A DNA stretch of 64,000 nt from Platismatia glauca (GCA_963556305.1 OY745770.1:1364001-1428000), one strand, 5' to 3'; shown: positions 21,937 through 32,937, counted from the first letter of the stretch. Made by a program: numbers and translations. The notes: generated by a model not told the origin, from the sequence alone.

Positions 21937-23068
21937 CTATGGGTCGCTACCGGTTCCCACGAATCTGCCACGATCTCCACTCGTGTTCCGTAAAGGTACT
22001 TGCTCTTCATCAATTTCCGTATCAACTAGATCAAAGCTACCCCCACTTCCAACTCCCGATTCTTCATCTTTCAGCTTCCCAACTCTAGTCTTCGAAGCCC
22101 ACTCTACTCGACTCGGGAATGGTGTATCGCAATGATTGGAATTCAGCATGGGATAGTATCTTCGGTACGAGAAATAAGCGACAAGCATGCCCAGAATCGA
22201 TCCCGTTGTGACATCGTAGACATCATGCCTGTAGTCTTTTAAGCGCGATATTGCTATCAGCGCAGCGCCGACCAGCGGTGCCAGGGCGAGCAGAGCTCTT
22301 GCAAGGTCAGTCCGAGGTCGGAAAACATGCATTTGTCCAGCGAAGAACCTGATCGGTCAGCCAGCTACCCGTAGAATAACATTTATGAAGCTCTTACAAT
22401 GCCAGGTACCCCAGCCCACTAAAAGCAAGGCTGCTGTGACCACTAGGAAAGCTTCTCCATCCATCATGCAGAAGATGGTGGTCTATTTCGGTGCAAGAGC
22501 CAACGGTGATGAGAGTATGCTCAGGAGTCCCCTTTCTTGGCTTGCAGCGAGCGATCAGGTCCGGCCTTGGTCGTCCCACCGAATTTTTCACCACGTCCGT
22601 AAGGAATGTAGTCAGCATGATGCTGATAGCAAGGCCCAATATCGTGACATTTGTCTTGTGTAGACCAGGCCTAAGTACGATGGCCCATAGGAAGAATACG
22701 CATAGTGGCAGAAAGACAGAGTAAGTGACGTTCCATACTGCGTCGTCAGATTAGCGGCAAAGTGGGTACCAGAAGACTCGACGGTTGCATACTAACTGGT
22801 ACACGCTCAACTGCGGCGTGAGGGTATTGTATTGAGATATTGTCCAAGGAGAACATGCGATGGAAGGGCTCGACGAATACTTGGATCTGCGCCAAAGTCA
22901 GTCTGTCTCATCTGATTCGAGCCAATGGTCACCCACTAAGCTATATGCCAGCACCAGCAGGGCGAATCCAACGTAGTCTGCAGCATAGGAACGGTTCCAA
23001 AACTTGAAGACTGAAGACAGGAAGCCTTCGTCTTTGCCGGCTGACTTCTTCCCGTTGGCGCGGGGCAT
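21937..23068 (-). CDS. PAP2-family lipid phosphate phosphatase (LPP1/DPP1-like)
   Basis: Predicted 325-residue integral membrane enzyme that would dephosphorylate phosphatidate, diacylglycerol pyrophosphate or related lipids. Exons 23068-22937, 22886-22793, 22737-22398 and 22348-21937; three introns of 49-55 nt keep frame. All three PAP2 signatures are present: KNSVGRPRPDL, PSGHSSLAF, and SRLKDYRHDVYDV, with the catalytic histidines in the second and third. About six membrane segments are visible. The start (MPRANGKK) is chosen over an in-frame ATG 14 codons upstream because the latter lies near the shared promoter with MED7. The acidic C-terminal tail is probably cytosolic. Confidence 0.88.
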
Positions 23069-23350
23069 GGTTGTCAAAGAGATTGGCCGCATCGACCCTT
23101 CATCCATCAATATGCAGCCCCCTAGCCGTCAAGGGGTGGCATAAAGGTGAAGCTTGCAGCGTAATAAATAATAATACTCGGTGACGAATCAAAGTGAATT
23201 TCGCTCTGCAGGCGGACCGCTGCTCTAGCGTGCTTACTCCAGGTTTCAACCGCATCTAGGTATGCATCTTTGCATGTCCAATGCTGCAAATCAAAAGGTT
23301 TTCCTGATTGCCAAATCTACCCTCGAATCCCCTGAGCAAACTCGATAATT

Positions 23351-24064
23351 ATGGCAGACCAGCCTCAGCCGGGTACTATCAGCGCCGCCTTCCCAGCTCC
23401 ACCGCCCTTCTACACATCATTCACCCCGCAAAACCTCGAGCGCCTACAAGAGCATCTCGACTCTTTAGGCGAATCTACCTCGTCAGCTACGCAGCCAACT
23501 ACAGTGCCTATCGCAGATATCGTCTCTTTACCACCCGAAATACGCAACCTTGTACCTCCACCTCCACCACCAGAGGGCAAATACCGCTCCTTTGGCGCCC
23601 TCCACGAAGTCCCTTCGAAACCGGCCCTCGAAGACCAGCAAACCCCAACCCCTGCCCGCCTCCTCTCCCTCACACATAGAACCCTGTTGACCTTTCTTTC
23701 CCTCACCAACGCGCTCGCGACTAATCCTGCCAGCTACGGCGCCATATGGGACGAGCTCTACGAACTGTTCCAGGAGGTCAACAAGGCGATCAACGGGTAT
23801 CGACCGCATCAGGCGAGGGAAACGCTCATCCTGATGCTGGAAGAGCAGCTGGAGAGGGTAAGGGGTGAAACGAAGGGACTGGGAGAGTCTGTGGGAAGGG
23901 CGAAAGAGGTTGTCGAAATGCTGGGAAAAGAAGATCACGGAGGTGCGGGGCAAGGTGTGAAGATGGACCAGCTTCGAGCGCCGACGGGCCAGAAGATTAG
24001 TCAAGAGCAAATCTTGGAAAAGCGGCTTTGGAAGGTGTTGGAGAGGGAGGTGGGGCGGTACTAG
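23351..24064 (+). CDS. MED7: Mediator complex subunit 7
   Basis: Intronless 237-residue protein of the Mediator middle module, bridging transcription factors and RNA polymerase II in the nucleus. Family marks: an N-terminal proline-rich AFPAPPPFYTSFT segment, LVPPPPPPEGKYRSFG, RLLSLTHRTLLTFLSL, and the signature YRPHQARETLILMLEEQ before a C-terminal coiled coil that pairs with MED21. Length is normal for filamentous ascomycetes. It is divergent from the PAP2 gene, with about 280 bases between the starts. Confidence 0.93.
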   Translation: MADQPQPGTISAAFPAPPPFYTSFTPQNLERLQEHLDSLGESTSSATQPTTVPIADIVSLPPEIRNLVPPPPPPEGKYRSFGALHEVPSKPALEDQQTPTPARLLSLTHRTLLTFLSLTNALATNPASYGAIWDELYELFQEVNKAINGYRPHQARETLILMLEEQLERVRGETKGLGESVGRAKEVVEMLGKEDHGGAGQGVKMDQLRAPTGQKISQEQILEKRLWKVLEREVGRY

Positions 24065-24138
24065 GGGCCATCGTGGGAGATGCTCTTTTACGAATCAAAG
24101 ACTGTGAATACCCAGCTACAATCGACTGGAAACTATGA

Positions 24139-24797
24139 ATGCCCTTGAAAAGAAGATCTCGACAACAACAGTATTCGCGACCGGTCTCCTGTAAGTATTC
24201 ATCGACACCGCAACATCATTCAAGGAAAAGCCCCACTCCCCATCTGCCTCCCGCTTGGGCAAAGACTTACAACCCTCCCCGGTACGTCAGCGCCTGGGTG
24301 ACATCCATCCCGCGCACATACTACGCCGGGCAAACATTCTAGCCGCGCGAAAACAGCTACAACGTAGTCAACACGCGTCTTTGGACCTACGCCCAGATCG
24401 CCACCGGCACCATCGTCAGCCGCATGCCCCGTCCTCCTCCGAATTCGTCCGCCACTTCAGCCCGAGCATCCACGCGACCTTCACTTCCCGAATCCAACCC
24501 CTGCGGCCGCAACCCTCGACCGGGCTCCCGCTCTTCCGGGTGGACAGACAGGCCGGCGACATCGAGCCGAGAAATGATCCACAAGAGGCAGTGCGGGAGG
24601 AGGAGAGAGGGGCGTTTTTGGAGACGCGGAACAAAGCGTATGATGCGTGGGCCGGAAGCATCGAGGGCGGGCATATCGAGCTGGAGGGGGGCGACGCTGC
24701 GCTGGTGGGAACGGGTACGGCGGGCGGATCGGCTCCGGTCATGGGCAAGGGGGTTGCTACAAGGCGGGATGACTTGGAGAGTGGGGGGTATATTTGA
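24139..24797 (+). pseudogene. Remnant of fungal rhodopsin-domain (SAT4/PTH11-type) membrane protein
   Basis: Only the second half of a typical fungal seven-helix integral membrane protein can be read, in pieces. A helix start (EKKISTTTVFATGLL) ends at a GTAAGT donor at 24191. Then in another frame YNVVNTRLWTYAQIATGTIVSRMP, where the family usually has a WTYAEI.GIIV.C.P helix, and in yet another frame FVRHFSPSIHATFTSR and an acidic tail. At least two frame changes occur around 24425-24450, and the N-terminal half is absent because MED7 ends at 24064. I read it as a truncated, frameshifted relic. Confidence 0.6.
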
Positions 24798-25333
24798 GTA
24801 TTGAATGTTGTCTTTGGCGCTGCCTGGACTGCCGCTGTAAGAGACTTGATGCTCATCAGCGCGCGCCGGCCGAACTGTATATGTCTGTGTTGAATAGATA
24901 GGAACATGAAATCCTGACACGGGCGCCTTGGGCTTCAGCAGCCGACGCACGCGAGTCATGCCGGTCCCATTGCAAGGCGTCGGCGGCAGGGCGGCTACTG
25001 TCCACCACTGGGAATAGGCGTTGAAGAACGACGTGGCCGTGGCGGTGGAGGTTCCGGGATCGATCTTTTATTTGGCGGTTTTTGATGTATCCCGGACTGT
25101 GCTTGGACGTTCCTGGTGGCGACACGGCGGACGACGATGCCGATCTGGGGCATCTGGCATTCGGAGGGGCGGGGATCACAGGTGTCGGGGACTCGTGGAG
25201 AGAAGGCAAACGTAGCGATCATCATCAATGCTAGTACACGTTGTGGTCGGAAGAGAGAATATATGCCAAGAGCTACGAAAGAACACAAACGAGACAGCGT
25301 TCGGATGCCCCTTTGCCGACAGCGCAGACGAAC
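24798..25333. other. Intergenic downstream of SDR gene
   Basis: GC-rich. A minus frame at 24995-25288 begins with a hydrophobic stretch but has a low-complexity tail and no family match; it is not called. Confidence 0.4.
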
Positions 25334-26279
25334 TCACCAAGGCTGCACGCCGTCCCTGACAAGCACGCGGCCCACATCGCCATCTCTCCGCCCTTCCAAG
25401 ACGGCCTTCACGAACTGGCCAGCCGTGGCGGGATCCCCCGCACCGAGACTCTTGAACGCCTCCGGGTTGCCACCGAGTCCCGTCGCGAGGAAGCCGGGCG
25501 AGAGGCACCACACCTTCACGCCGTCTTCTTTGAGCATGCGGTACCACTCTGGAAAGCGGTGGGGACGGGGTCAGTATATTTCTTGGCTAGGGTTTCTGTG
25601 CGGCTTCCACGCACCTCGCATCATCATGTTCATACCGCACTTGCTGCTGCGGTATGCTGGGATGTTGCTTTGTGCGGTGAGTGTCTGCTTCGGCCAGCCT
25701 GCGACTGGTACCTTGTTGATAGGCAGGTCAAAGTTCTCCGTTCCCGTGAGAGTAGACGTGCCGCTTGCCATAAATAAGAGGCGAGGGTCGTTGGACTTGA
25801 GCAGGAGAGGCACAAAGGTGGCTGTCATGATCTGGGTGCCGACGGTGTTGACGTTCCATGATGCGTTCCATGCTTGGCGCATCGTCAAGCTACCAGCGAG
25901 GAACTGCTGATCAAATTGAGCGCCTAACTCAGAGTTAGAGATGGCATTGTTCGCGGTACTCGCCAGCACTCATACCGGCATTGTTCACCAAAGCATCGAG
26001 CCTGCCAAATTTGGTCTCCACTTCATCGAATATGCCCTGGATTGATTCATCGTCCTCGATGTCGATTTGGACAGGCCAAACTCTACTGCGGGTCGACGGG
26101 AACTCCTTCATGATAGCATCGGCCGCTTGTTCGGCTTTGACCAGGGACCTACCGCCGAGAAGGAGCTCATAAGCTTTGTCGGAGCTAAATAGCGCTCTGA
26201 TCATCTCGAAGCCAAGACCCGCGTTTGCTCCCGTGACCAGAACGATGACTTTATCATTTTTATGGTCCATTGCTTGCAA
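25334..26279 (-). CDS. Short-chain dehydrogenase/reductase (SDR)
   Basis: Predicted 275-residue NAD(P)-dependent oxidoreductase. Exons 26279-25976, 25923-25615 and 25548-25334, with introns of 52 and 66 nt. Classical SDR marks: VLVTGANAGLGFE near the N-terminus (cofactor GxxxGxG), ALVNNAGAQF restored by the first splice, the catalytic Ser in MASGTST, and Tyr/Lys in AYRSSKCGMN. LSPGFLATGL follows the second splice. The length is that of a classical SDR, probably cytosolic. The gene lies next to a Zn2Cys6 regulator on the same strand, which could control it; that is inference. Confidence 0.88.
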
Positions 26280-26518
26280 CTATGATCCTTTGGTACTTTG
26301 GTGTCGGAGGCGATGGCAGGCAATTCAGTGTTGATATGAGATTTGATCAATTAATGAGGAGAAGGTGCTGCTGGTCCTCTATCCTTATAGCAAGCCTCGG
26401 ACTCAAAGCCGATGGAGTTGTCGATCGCTAATTGGGCCAAATGAATTTCTCACCCGACTCACCCGGGTCACGTGATACATTATTCTCCGACTCGGCCGAC
26501 AAACCTTGGGTGCCGGAA

Positions 26519-28588
26519 TTATGTGCTGGGCATAAGATCGATATCCGATAGGTTCAAGAATTGCCCAATATATGCCCATGAGAAGTCTTCCATTGGCATT
26601 GCCGTAGATTCGCTTTCCGTCCATCCGGCCTTCGTCAGCTCGGGCGGAAAGTCTTGTACACATTGTGGAGGTACAACATCATGAGCATTGGCCTGGTCGC
26701 CAGCGAACGGCGATTGCATCAGAGAAGATTCAAACGAATTGGAGGAGATGTTAGACTCGTCCATTGCGTATCCATTGTTTTGACTCTCGAGACTCCTGAA
26801 ATGCAGCAGCGTAGCATTAACAACTTTTTGTACCCTCCCGCCGTCTTTGCTTCTCCATGATTGTTCCACACAGATATCTCGAGCTCGTCGTAACAGTTGA
26901 AGAGTCTCTGCAGACTGTATATTGGTCGCAGTGATATCCTGACTGCTTGCGCATAGCACCAGGCACAGTGCTATCACTCCAAGCAAGTAACCATGCCAGG
27001 TTATGTTACTTACGAACCAGCGCTCTGTCTCAAGTTGACCGCCAGGAAGGAATTCCTCATACGTATCATTGAAGTACCGTACGATATTCGATGCCGCATT
27101 GCAGCAAATTTGCGTGCTGTATGCTCGCCCTCGAGTGACATACGGACGGTGCAAGACGCAAAGACATTTCTGAAATAAGAAGAACACGCACAAGCGGGTA
27201 ACGATAAGGGATGGGGAGTCAACGACAGAATCGGTCATTGGTTTCGGGCGAAGAATTTCTGGGAGAGCCGAATATGTATTTCTGAGTTCGGTATCGAGTT
27301 CATCAACATCATTGGATACGTTCGTTCTTGTCGATAGACTGTGGCGGAGAACCTTTTCGAAGACCGCCATAAGCCTGTGTTTCGCAATGTAGAACAAAAT
27401 ATCCGTAGGCTCAGAGTCCGGACGAGCTGGAGGCAGCTCCTTTGTGTCTTCATCGAAGTCAGAGTCCTGGAGGTTTTTAGGAGGTCGCGTGTCCCAAGTT
27501 GGAAATTGAATATTACTTGGAAGCCCGAGTTGGAAAGAGATCAGCAGATCTAACTGCATGCAACAAGACCAAGTACGCCGTCGCATCTCCCTCTCGAAAG
27601 CTAAGAGCTGAAAGATGTCCGGATCTCGCTGGTAGCCCATTGTTGTTGCAAGGCGGATAAGCAAGCCAAAAATGAGCCCTGAATCCGGCGAGATACCAAG
27701 ACCTGTCAGGCAGTCCGCCTGGACAAAGAGTAAAAGCGACTCAACCGAAAATTGCTTCGGTCGAAAATACTCTCCAATAGAAAGACAGTGAGCGGAGGCG
27801 ACGATGTATCTCTTGTCAGGGTACACATTTTCCTTACCCAATGTAAGAGTATTCTTAGCTATGTGGCAGATTGAGAATAATATAGAAGTCCATAGGACTG
27901 GTGCCATTGGGGGATTCTTCCAAAAATCCTGGTATAGTCTCCGGAAGTATGAAGCATGTATGAATGGTGCAGAAACCCCCCGGCTGCGAAAGTACGCGGC
28001 TGTGAGGCGATCAGCCTCTTGCCTTGGAGGCAGGTACTGGACTAGCACTTGTTGGAGTGGCAAAGGGACTGCTGAACCGAGGATCAGGTTGGCTCCAACG
28101 TTCTCGTCGTACTCAAGTATGTCATCGTCTGAAGTGGTAGCTTCGCCAGGTATGATAGCGGATCTAAGCCCTTTGATATCCTCTAGCATTGCAGACCAGT
28201 GAGTTGAACCATTGAATACAGGTCCTTTAGACACTACGGCTACGGGCCCTATGCTCAACTCCTCTCGGCTCACCTGTTGGTCTGCCACGTGGTGAGAAAC
28301 TGTCGCCCCACGAGGGACAGAGGCGTCTCCATCTTGAGCAAGTTGCTGGACAAGCCCCTCCAGATGTTCAAGCCGCGCTTCAGCTTGCAAGCGACGCTCT
28401 CGTTCACTCTCTAAGCCGTTTGTGAGTCGCTGGTATGTGCAAGACGCCTTGTCGCCCCTTCTTGCGCAAGAGGTACATGGTCTATGGCGGTCGCACTTCA
28501 GTTTCCGTCTTCGGCATTCCGTGCATGCGAGCAACTCCCTGTTCCTTGTAATGGTGCGTCTTTGCGCAGTCTCCATTTTGCTATCCAT
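26519..28588 (-). CDS. Zn2Cys6 fungal transcription factor
   Basis: Uninterrupted frame of 689 residues from ATG 28588 (the frame is open 16 codons further upstream). The N-terminus has the binuclear zinc cluster CTECRRRKLKCDRH followed by CTSCARRGDKASC, six cysteines with standard spacing, then a short coiled-coil dimerisation helix (ERERRLQAEARLEHLEGL). The middle matches the fungal-specific transcription factor domain (ADRLTAAYF, LATTMGYQRDP, RRRTWSCCMQLD). It is nuclear and DNA-binding; the target is unknown. The 5' leader contains a GATT/GATC run (28601-28623) with a palindromic ATCGATCGAT core. It may regulate the neighbouring SDR gene. Confidence 0.9.
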   Translation of the reverse strand: MDSKMETAQRRTITRNRELLACTECRRRKLKCDRHRPCTSCARRGDKASCTYQRLTNGLESERERRLQAEARLEHLEGLVQQLAQDGDASVPRGATVSHHVADQQVSREELSIGPVAVVSKGPVFNGSTHWSAMLEDIKGLRSAIIPGEATTSDDDILEYDENVGANLILGSAVPLPLQQVLVQYLPPRQEADRLTAAYFRSRGVSAPFIHASYFRRLYQDFWKNPPMAPVLWTSILFSICHIAKNTLTLGKENVYPDKRYIVASAHCLSIGEYFRPKQFSVESLLLFVQADCLTGLGISPDSGLIFGLLIRLATTMGYQRDPDIFQLLAFEREMRRRTWSCCMQLDLLISFQLGLPSNIQFPTWDTRPPKNLQDSDFDEDTKELPPARPDSEPTDILFYIAKHRLMAVFEKVLRHSLSTRTNVSNDVDELDTELRNTYSALPEILRPKPMTDSVVDSPSLIVTRLCVFFLFQKCLCVLHRPYVTRGRAYSTQICCNAASNIVRYFNDTYEEFLPGGQLETERWFVSNITWHGYLLGVIALCLVLCASSQDITATNIQSAETLQLLRRARDICVEQSWRSKDGGRVQKVVNATLLHFRSLESQNNGYAMDESNISSNSFESSLMQSPFAGDQANAHDVVPPQCVQDFPPELTKAGWTESESTAMPMEDFSWAYIGQFLNLSDIDLMPST

Positions 28589-29054
28589 ATGTAAGATTGG
28601 TTGATTGATCGATCGATTGATTATTATACTGGTCATCCTCTGGGTTGCCTAGGGGACTTCACGGGCAAGGCCTAGCTGGATTCATAGGGTTCCCAAGCCT
28701 TGGTGGATTAGCAGTTCTACACTATACGCACGTCAACAAACCCGCCACCACCGCGAATAGAATTACACGAAACAGTAGGTCTCTTCTGCTAGGGAACCAT
28801 ATTCATTCGTTTGTAAATCCCTATCCTCTCCATTTTCTTCACAAACTCAAGTAGACAGTGCGGGAGAAGCAGTGTGTGTATAACAGAATCTTCCCGGGAA
28901 CCCGTCTTTGATCCATCAATACGAGGGTATCTCAATTCTAAGCTGTTCGGTGCTGAAGCCATAGATATTTTTCGCGACGTAAAGCTGTGTACCCGTGTGT
29001 TCACGGGTGAAGAAAGAGCAACAGAAAATCAGAGCACCTGGGCTATTGCGGCTC
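28589..29054. other. Intergenic between Zn2Cys6 gene and secreted-protein gene
   Basis: Contains the GATT/GATC-rich palindromic stretch at 28601-28623 near the regulator's start. Otherwise no gene or repeat. Confidence 0.5.
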
Positions 29055-30113
29055 CTAGTAATTGCCTGGCAAGCACAGCCACGTTGGTAGTGTAAGTGGT
29101 CCACCCTGTGCAAATGGTATATTCTGAAGCTCCTCAGAGAACACGAAGATATCACGCCCTTGACTGTATTGTGCCCACGTCAGATCCTGTTTCAGGCCCC
29201 ACCCTAGATCAGCCACGTATGCTAAGACGGCGTTCCATGCGTATGGCGCTGGCAAGTAAGCAAGTTGTCCAGCCGTCATGGCTATCATGCCCACCCATGA
29301 ATCATCGTCAGCCGTGTAAGTCCCTGCCCCACGCGCGATTCGATAGGGTGTTAAGACCAGGAGCTGATGCAGGAGAATAAACGTTGGTATAAGTTCCAAG
29401 GGAGACATCTCTTGAAATTCCCACACCGGGAGGGGTATGTCAGCAAATCTCTTGATTGCAGACGCCAACCCGAGATCACAGATTGTAATGGTCTGGCGTT
29501 GGCTTTCTGTATACTCTGGCTCTGCCTCGGAGTTGGTAGGACCGTATGCACTGTACGTGACTCCTAGTGCCTCAGGTGCCTTGCACCCTTGATTCGACGT
29601 CGATCTGCGCATGCCATTTATTGCGTCCTCGTACTCTGCGTCCAAGCCGAGTGTTCTTTGCGAATTTGGCTTCATTCCATGAGCGATCGAGACCATATCG
29701 TCCGGTACTGGCTTCCACCTCTCGTCGTTATCACAATAGATCAGAACATCGGCATTGACCCTGTTGGTTTCGTACGTCATCGCGCCAATCCAGCCTTCAA
29801 CTTGAACTACGTTCCATGTCTCCGTTTCAATGCCATCAAGTAGCCTGAAATCTCTGTGTACCTTGAAAAGCAACTCAAAAAGCCAATCTTGATAGTCGTC
29901 ATCAAGATTGAGCAGTCGTCTGGCCCCACGAGTGGCCATATCTAGAGACTCTTGCGCAGTTACTGGCGTGAAGCCTTTCTGAATGCAGCTTTGATCTACC
30001 CAGAAAGTTTTGGGTGAGGCGTATTCAAAATTGATGGAGATGGAGGTCACAGAAGTCAAGTACAGCGAAAGAATGAGGAGCCAAAGATCCGGACGACTGT
30101 TGCGGGAAGTCAT
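29055..30113 (-). CDS. Secreted protein resembling a metallopeptidase without its catalytic motif
   Basis: Intronless 352-residue protein. The start is ATG 30113; the upstream in-frame codon at 30146 is TTG. A signal peptide is clear (WLLILSLYLTSVTSIS). The layout resembles small fungal secreted metallopeptidase-like proteins: a central ICDLGLASAIKRF strand, then a helix PTFILLHQLLVL where HExxH would be expected, and a later AWNAVLAYVADLGW segment where NAxxYA is typical. Here His is followed by Gln and the second His is absent, so zinc catalysis is not expected. The comparison is by eye; it could be an unrelated secreted protein or an effector-like pseudoenzyme. Confidence 0.6.
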   Translation of the reverse strand: MTSRNSRPDLWLLILSLYLTSVTSISINFEYASPKTFWVDQSCIQKGFTPVTAQESLDMATRGARRLLNLDDDYQDWLFELLFKVHRDFRLLDGIETETWNVVQVEGWIGAMTYETNRVNADVLIYCDNDERWKPVPDDMVSIAHGMKPNSQRTLGLDAEYEDAINGMRRSTSNQGCKAPEALGVTYSAYGPTNSEAEPEYTESQRQTITICDLGLASAIKRFADIPLPVWEFQEMSPLELIPTFILLHQLLVLTPYRIARGAGTYTADDDSWVGMIAMTAGQLAYLPAPYAWNAVLAYVADLGWGLKQDLTWAQYSQGRDIFVFSEELQNIPFAQGGPLTLPTWLCLPGNY

Positions 30114-31404
30114 GGTGACGGAGTTGTTCCGTGGTATGCAAGCCAAGTCCTATCAATACGCAACGTGTGATTCCACCAGGATTGACTGTCCTTTTATTGA
30201 TGGGTACCAGCCCATCTATATATTGTACAACCGTGCCACGCACTTAGCTCTTTCTCTCCAACGAGCCAAGTGCGTGAAACGATCAGTACTAGGCATGTGT
30301 TCTATCTACGAGTAAATATGTGATGATAGTATGACGAGCCTGATAAGACTTCGTGCGAAGTCACAGAATACGAGTAGGCAACGTAGGCAAGTCGCACCGA
30401 GTTGCTTCAGACATTCGTCCCGGACGGGTGCTAACGATGACAATCGCAGCCGTGGGATCCCTGTCTGAAACTTCCCTGCCGACACCAATGAAGGCTGAAG
30501 GAGGCTAAGAACTTTCTTGAAAAGTTGAAGGTTCTCTCCAATCCAGTAATGTGCCTAATCGTGGCCCCACTACTCGCTCCGTACGAGCAGTGCCGCCTTG
30601 CGACGACATAGAGAATCAGCGTAGAATGAGTGAGACTGTCTTCTTTCTCTACTCTCATCATTCGCTTATCGGCGCCCGTCGAGCCTGTATATACCGAGCA
30701 AGTGTACGGACGTATATATCGTTCCGGAGTGCAAAACCAACTCTCGGCTCCGATATCATCCTCAAATCATCACGTAGCTACATATGGAGACTAACCATTG
30801 GCTGCATAGCAGTCGAAGATTACGCTGCCTCCCAAACGTGATCAATATCCACGTGCATCCAATCGACCCCTGCTAACGCTGTGCACTTCGTCTCTCTAAC
30901 CTCCTCCGTCGAGTCGATAGGTAGTCGAGCCTATGGATAACGACAGCACAGACGTGGGATGAGACGGATCACGCCCCACAGCTGGCAGATCACCATCGCT
31001 AATTAGCTTCGTTATTAATCTAAGCACTCTGGGATAAGTAGGTAGAAGGCCTGGTGTATGACTGGTAGGACCGATACGGTGACATGGAGAAGCTCGAAGG
31101 CACCGACCATCCTCCAAACGAGCCTTCGTCAGACTTTCGCAGCTACTGTGTTCACCATGCGTTCTTCCTTTTTTCTCGTATATCCGATAGACTTCTAGAC
31201 ACTCTCTTACTTCCTTGCCCACGTCAAAAGTATAATTGCGAAGGAACAAGAAGTATATATCCTGATTATGGAAAGACTCGTGACTGTTTAAGGCCCAAAT
31301 CTCCCAGTCCTCAACACATCTGAACGCCCTCAGAACCCCCCAAAGTTCATACGCAAAACGACAATTATTCATGCCTAGCGCCCCTTTCGTCGTCCGCGCA
31401 CGGA
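30114..31404. other. Intergenic spacer
   Basis: About 1.3 kb. A minus frame (30896-31408) of 170 codons has no family feature and overlaps the 3' end of the next gene, so it is not called. The left part is the promoter of the secreted-protein gene, with a TATATATTG element near 30216. Confidence 0.4.
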
Positions 31405-32937
31405 TCAAGCAGTCGCAGCTCGAAGAATAGGCCTATCCAGCCTCTCATTCTTCCGCTCCCAATATCTCGCCATTGCCACCTCATACTCTCCCGCCCGGCC
31501 CTCCCTCCCTTCAGCAATCCCTTTGCTTTCCCACCACACCAGACGCGCTTTGCCCCAAAGCACCTTGATCAAGCCCCCGACCCCTAATATAAAGGGAATC
31601 AGCTGCCCCAGACTCGACAGGGACTGCAACCCACTGACGTTGTTCCACACGAGCGTCAACTCTATCTGTGCGATCAAGAGCGCAATGAATATGAATTGCT
31701 GGGTCGCCGCGAACGCCCACTTGGCTGGAGAGTTCGGCGCTGCTATCTGCGATTGTTGCAGGTCGGAAGCGATGGTGAAGTGGTGCCAGTCGGGCGTCTT
31801 GGAGCTCTGGTCGAGTTCATACATGCGATTCATGATGCGCAGCCATTGCCACGGTGCGATGGCACCCATGGCGATCAGGTGTAGTCTCACTCCTTGTCGG
31901 AGGCTGGTAGACGGCTTGTTGGTCCAGATTGATTGCAAAGCGCCAGAGATGCATTGCAAATAGGGGGTTGGATCTGAACACTGGGTTTTCTGATGCGGGA
32001 TATTGAATCTGAGACGACCGATTCGTCTCTTGCCTGGTGACGCGGTGTTTCGTGGATAGATTGACATCAAGAGATCAAGATACTTCTGGGCTTTGTCCAC
32101 TCCTTCCAAAATAGCGCGGTCTGCGTCAAAAGCCTTTTCTAATGCCCTAGTGTTTTCGATTTTGTTCGTAAGGGAAATTGAGTGACTGCTGATACTGCTG
32201 TGAAGAATGTCAAAGCCGTTTCCCATAGTTGTGAGCTTGAGACTCTGCGACTGTCTTGAGGCAGAAAGCGGTGGCTCTGAAGTATCTATGGGCCGCTTTT
32301 TATTGCGCTCTCGATCCAAAGCACCGCTGGGCTTCGATACGTTCCCGGCTGCGTTAACAGCGTTAATGAACGAAGCTCGAGTATTGCTCATCCGAATATC
32401 GAATACGAGGGTTGTAGCATCCCGTGAAATGTGACGCGGAACCGTCAAGGTCGCAACGGAGAGTGACGAGATTTTTACCAGTGTTCTAAACCACCCAAAG
32501 AATCCAACTTTCCAGAAAAAGAATGTATATGTACCACAGGGTGTAGGAATCATGATGTCCAACCCTTTCCACCAGAAAAATATATTGAAAAAGGCTCCAA
32601 AAATCATGATAGTCATCCTCAATAGCAGGCGTTCCCGAGAGGTCTCTTTATATTTCGTCGCGTATCGCGCTGTTTCCGTAATACCGACAAGACTGATCAC
32701 CATGCCAATCTGTAACAACAAGAAAGCATGAACTACGTAGGTGCTCTGAGCGTAGATGAAGAAAGTGAAGCCAACGATGATCAAGGCGAGCAGAAACAGA
32801 TTGTTGACGGCGCGTAAGCTCTGCGCTTCCCGGAAGTAGAAATAATTCGAGAACCAGACTGCGACGATCTGCGTGTAGTAGCCAATGCGGATGCCTATGC
32901 CGAAGATATCAGAATTGCCTGTGAATCCACAGGCCAT
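31405..32937 (-). CDS. Multi-pass membrane protein, fungal family of unknown function
   Basis: A 510-residue frame from ATG 32937. The frame is open upstream to 33084, but MACGFTGNSDIFGIGIRIGYYTQ is the conserved beginning of a common ascomycete membrane family, so the internal ATG is preferred. Four to five N-terminal membrane segments (SLRAVNNLFLLALIIVGF; VVHAFLLLQIGMVISLV; IMIFGAFFNIFFW) are followed by a long soluble loop and two C-terminal segments (FIFIALLIAQIELTLVW; LGQLIPFILGVGGLI). Function is unknown; no transporter motif is seen. Confidence 0.7.
   Translation of the reverse strand: MACGFTGNSDIFGIGIRIGYYTQIVAVWFSNYFYFREAQSLRAVNNLFLLALIIVGFTFFIYAQSTYVVHAFLLLQIGMVISLVGITETARYATKYKETSRERLLLRMTIMIFGAFFNIFFWWKGLDIMIPTPCGTYTFFFWKVGFFGWFRTLVKISSLSVATLTVPRHISRDATTLVFDIRMSNTRASFINAVNAAGNVSKPSGALDRERNKKRPIDTSEPPLSASRQSQSLKLTTMGNGFDILHSSISSHSISLTNKIENTRALEKAFDADRAILEGVDKAQKYLDLLMSIYPRNTASPGKRRIGRLRFNIPHQKTQCSDPTPYLQCISGALQSIWTNKPSTSLRQGVRLHLIAMGAIAPWQWLRIMNRMYELDQSSKTPDWHHFTIASDLQQSQIAAPNSPAKWAFAATQQFIFIALLIAQIELTLVWNNVSGLQSLSSLGQLIPFILGVGGLIKVLWGKARLVWWESKGIAEGREGRAGEYEVAMARYWERKNERLDRPILRAATA

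Noticed and set aside
30896..31408. 170-codon minus-strand frame
   Set aside because: No conserved motif, overlaps the stop region of the membrane-protein gene, and composition is not protein-like.
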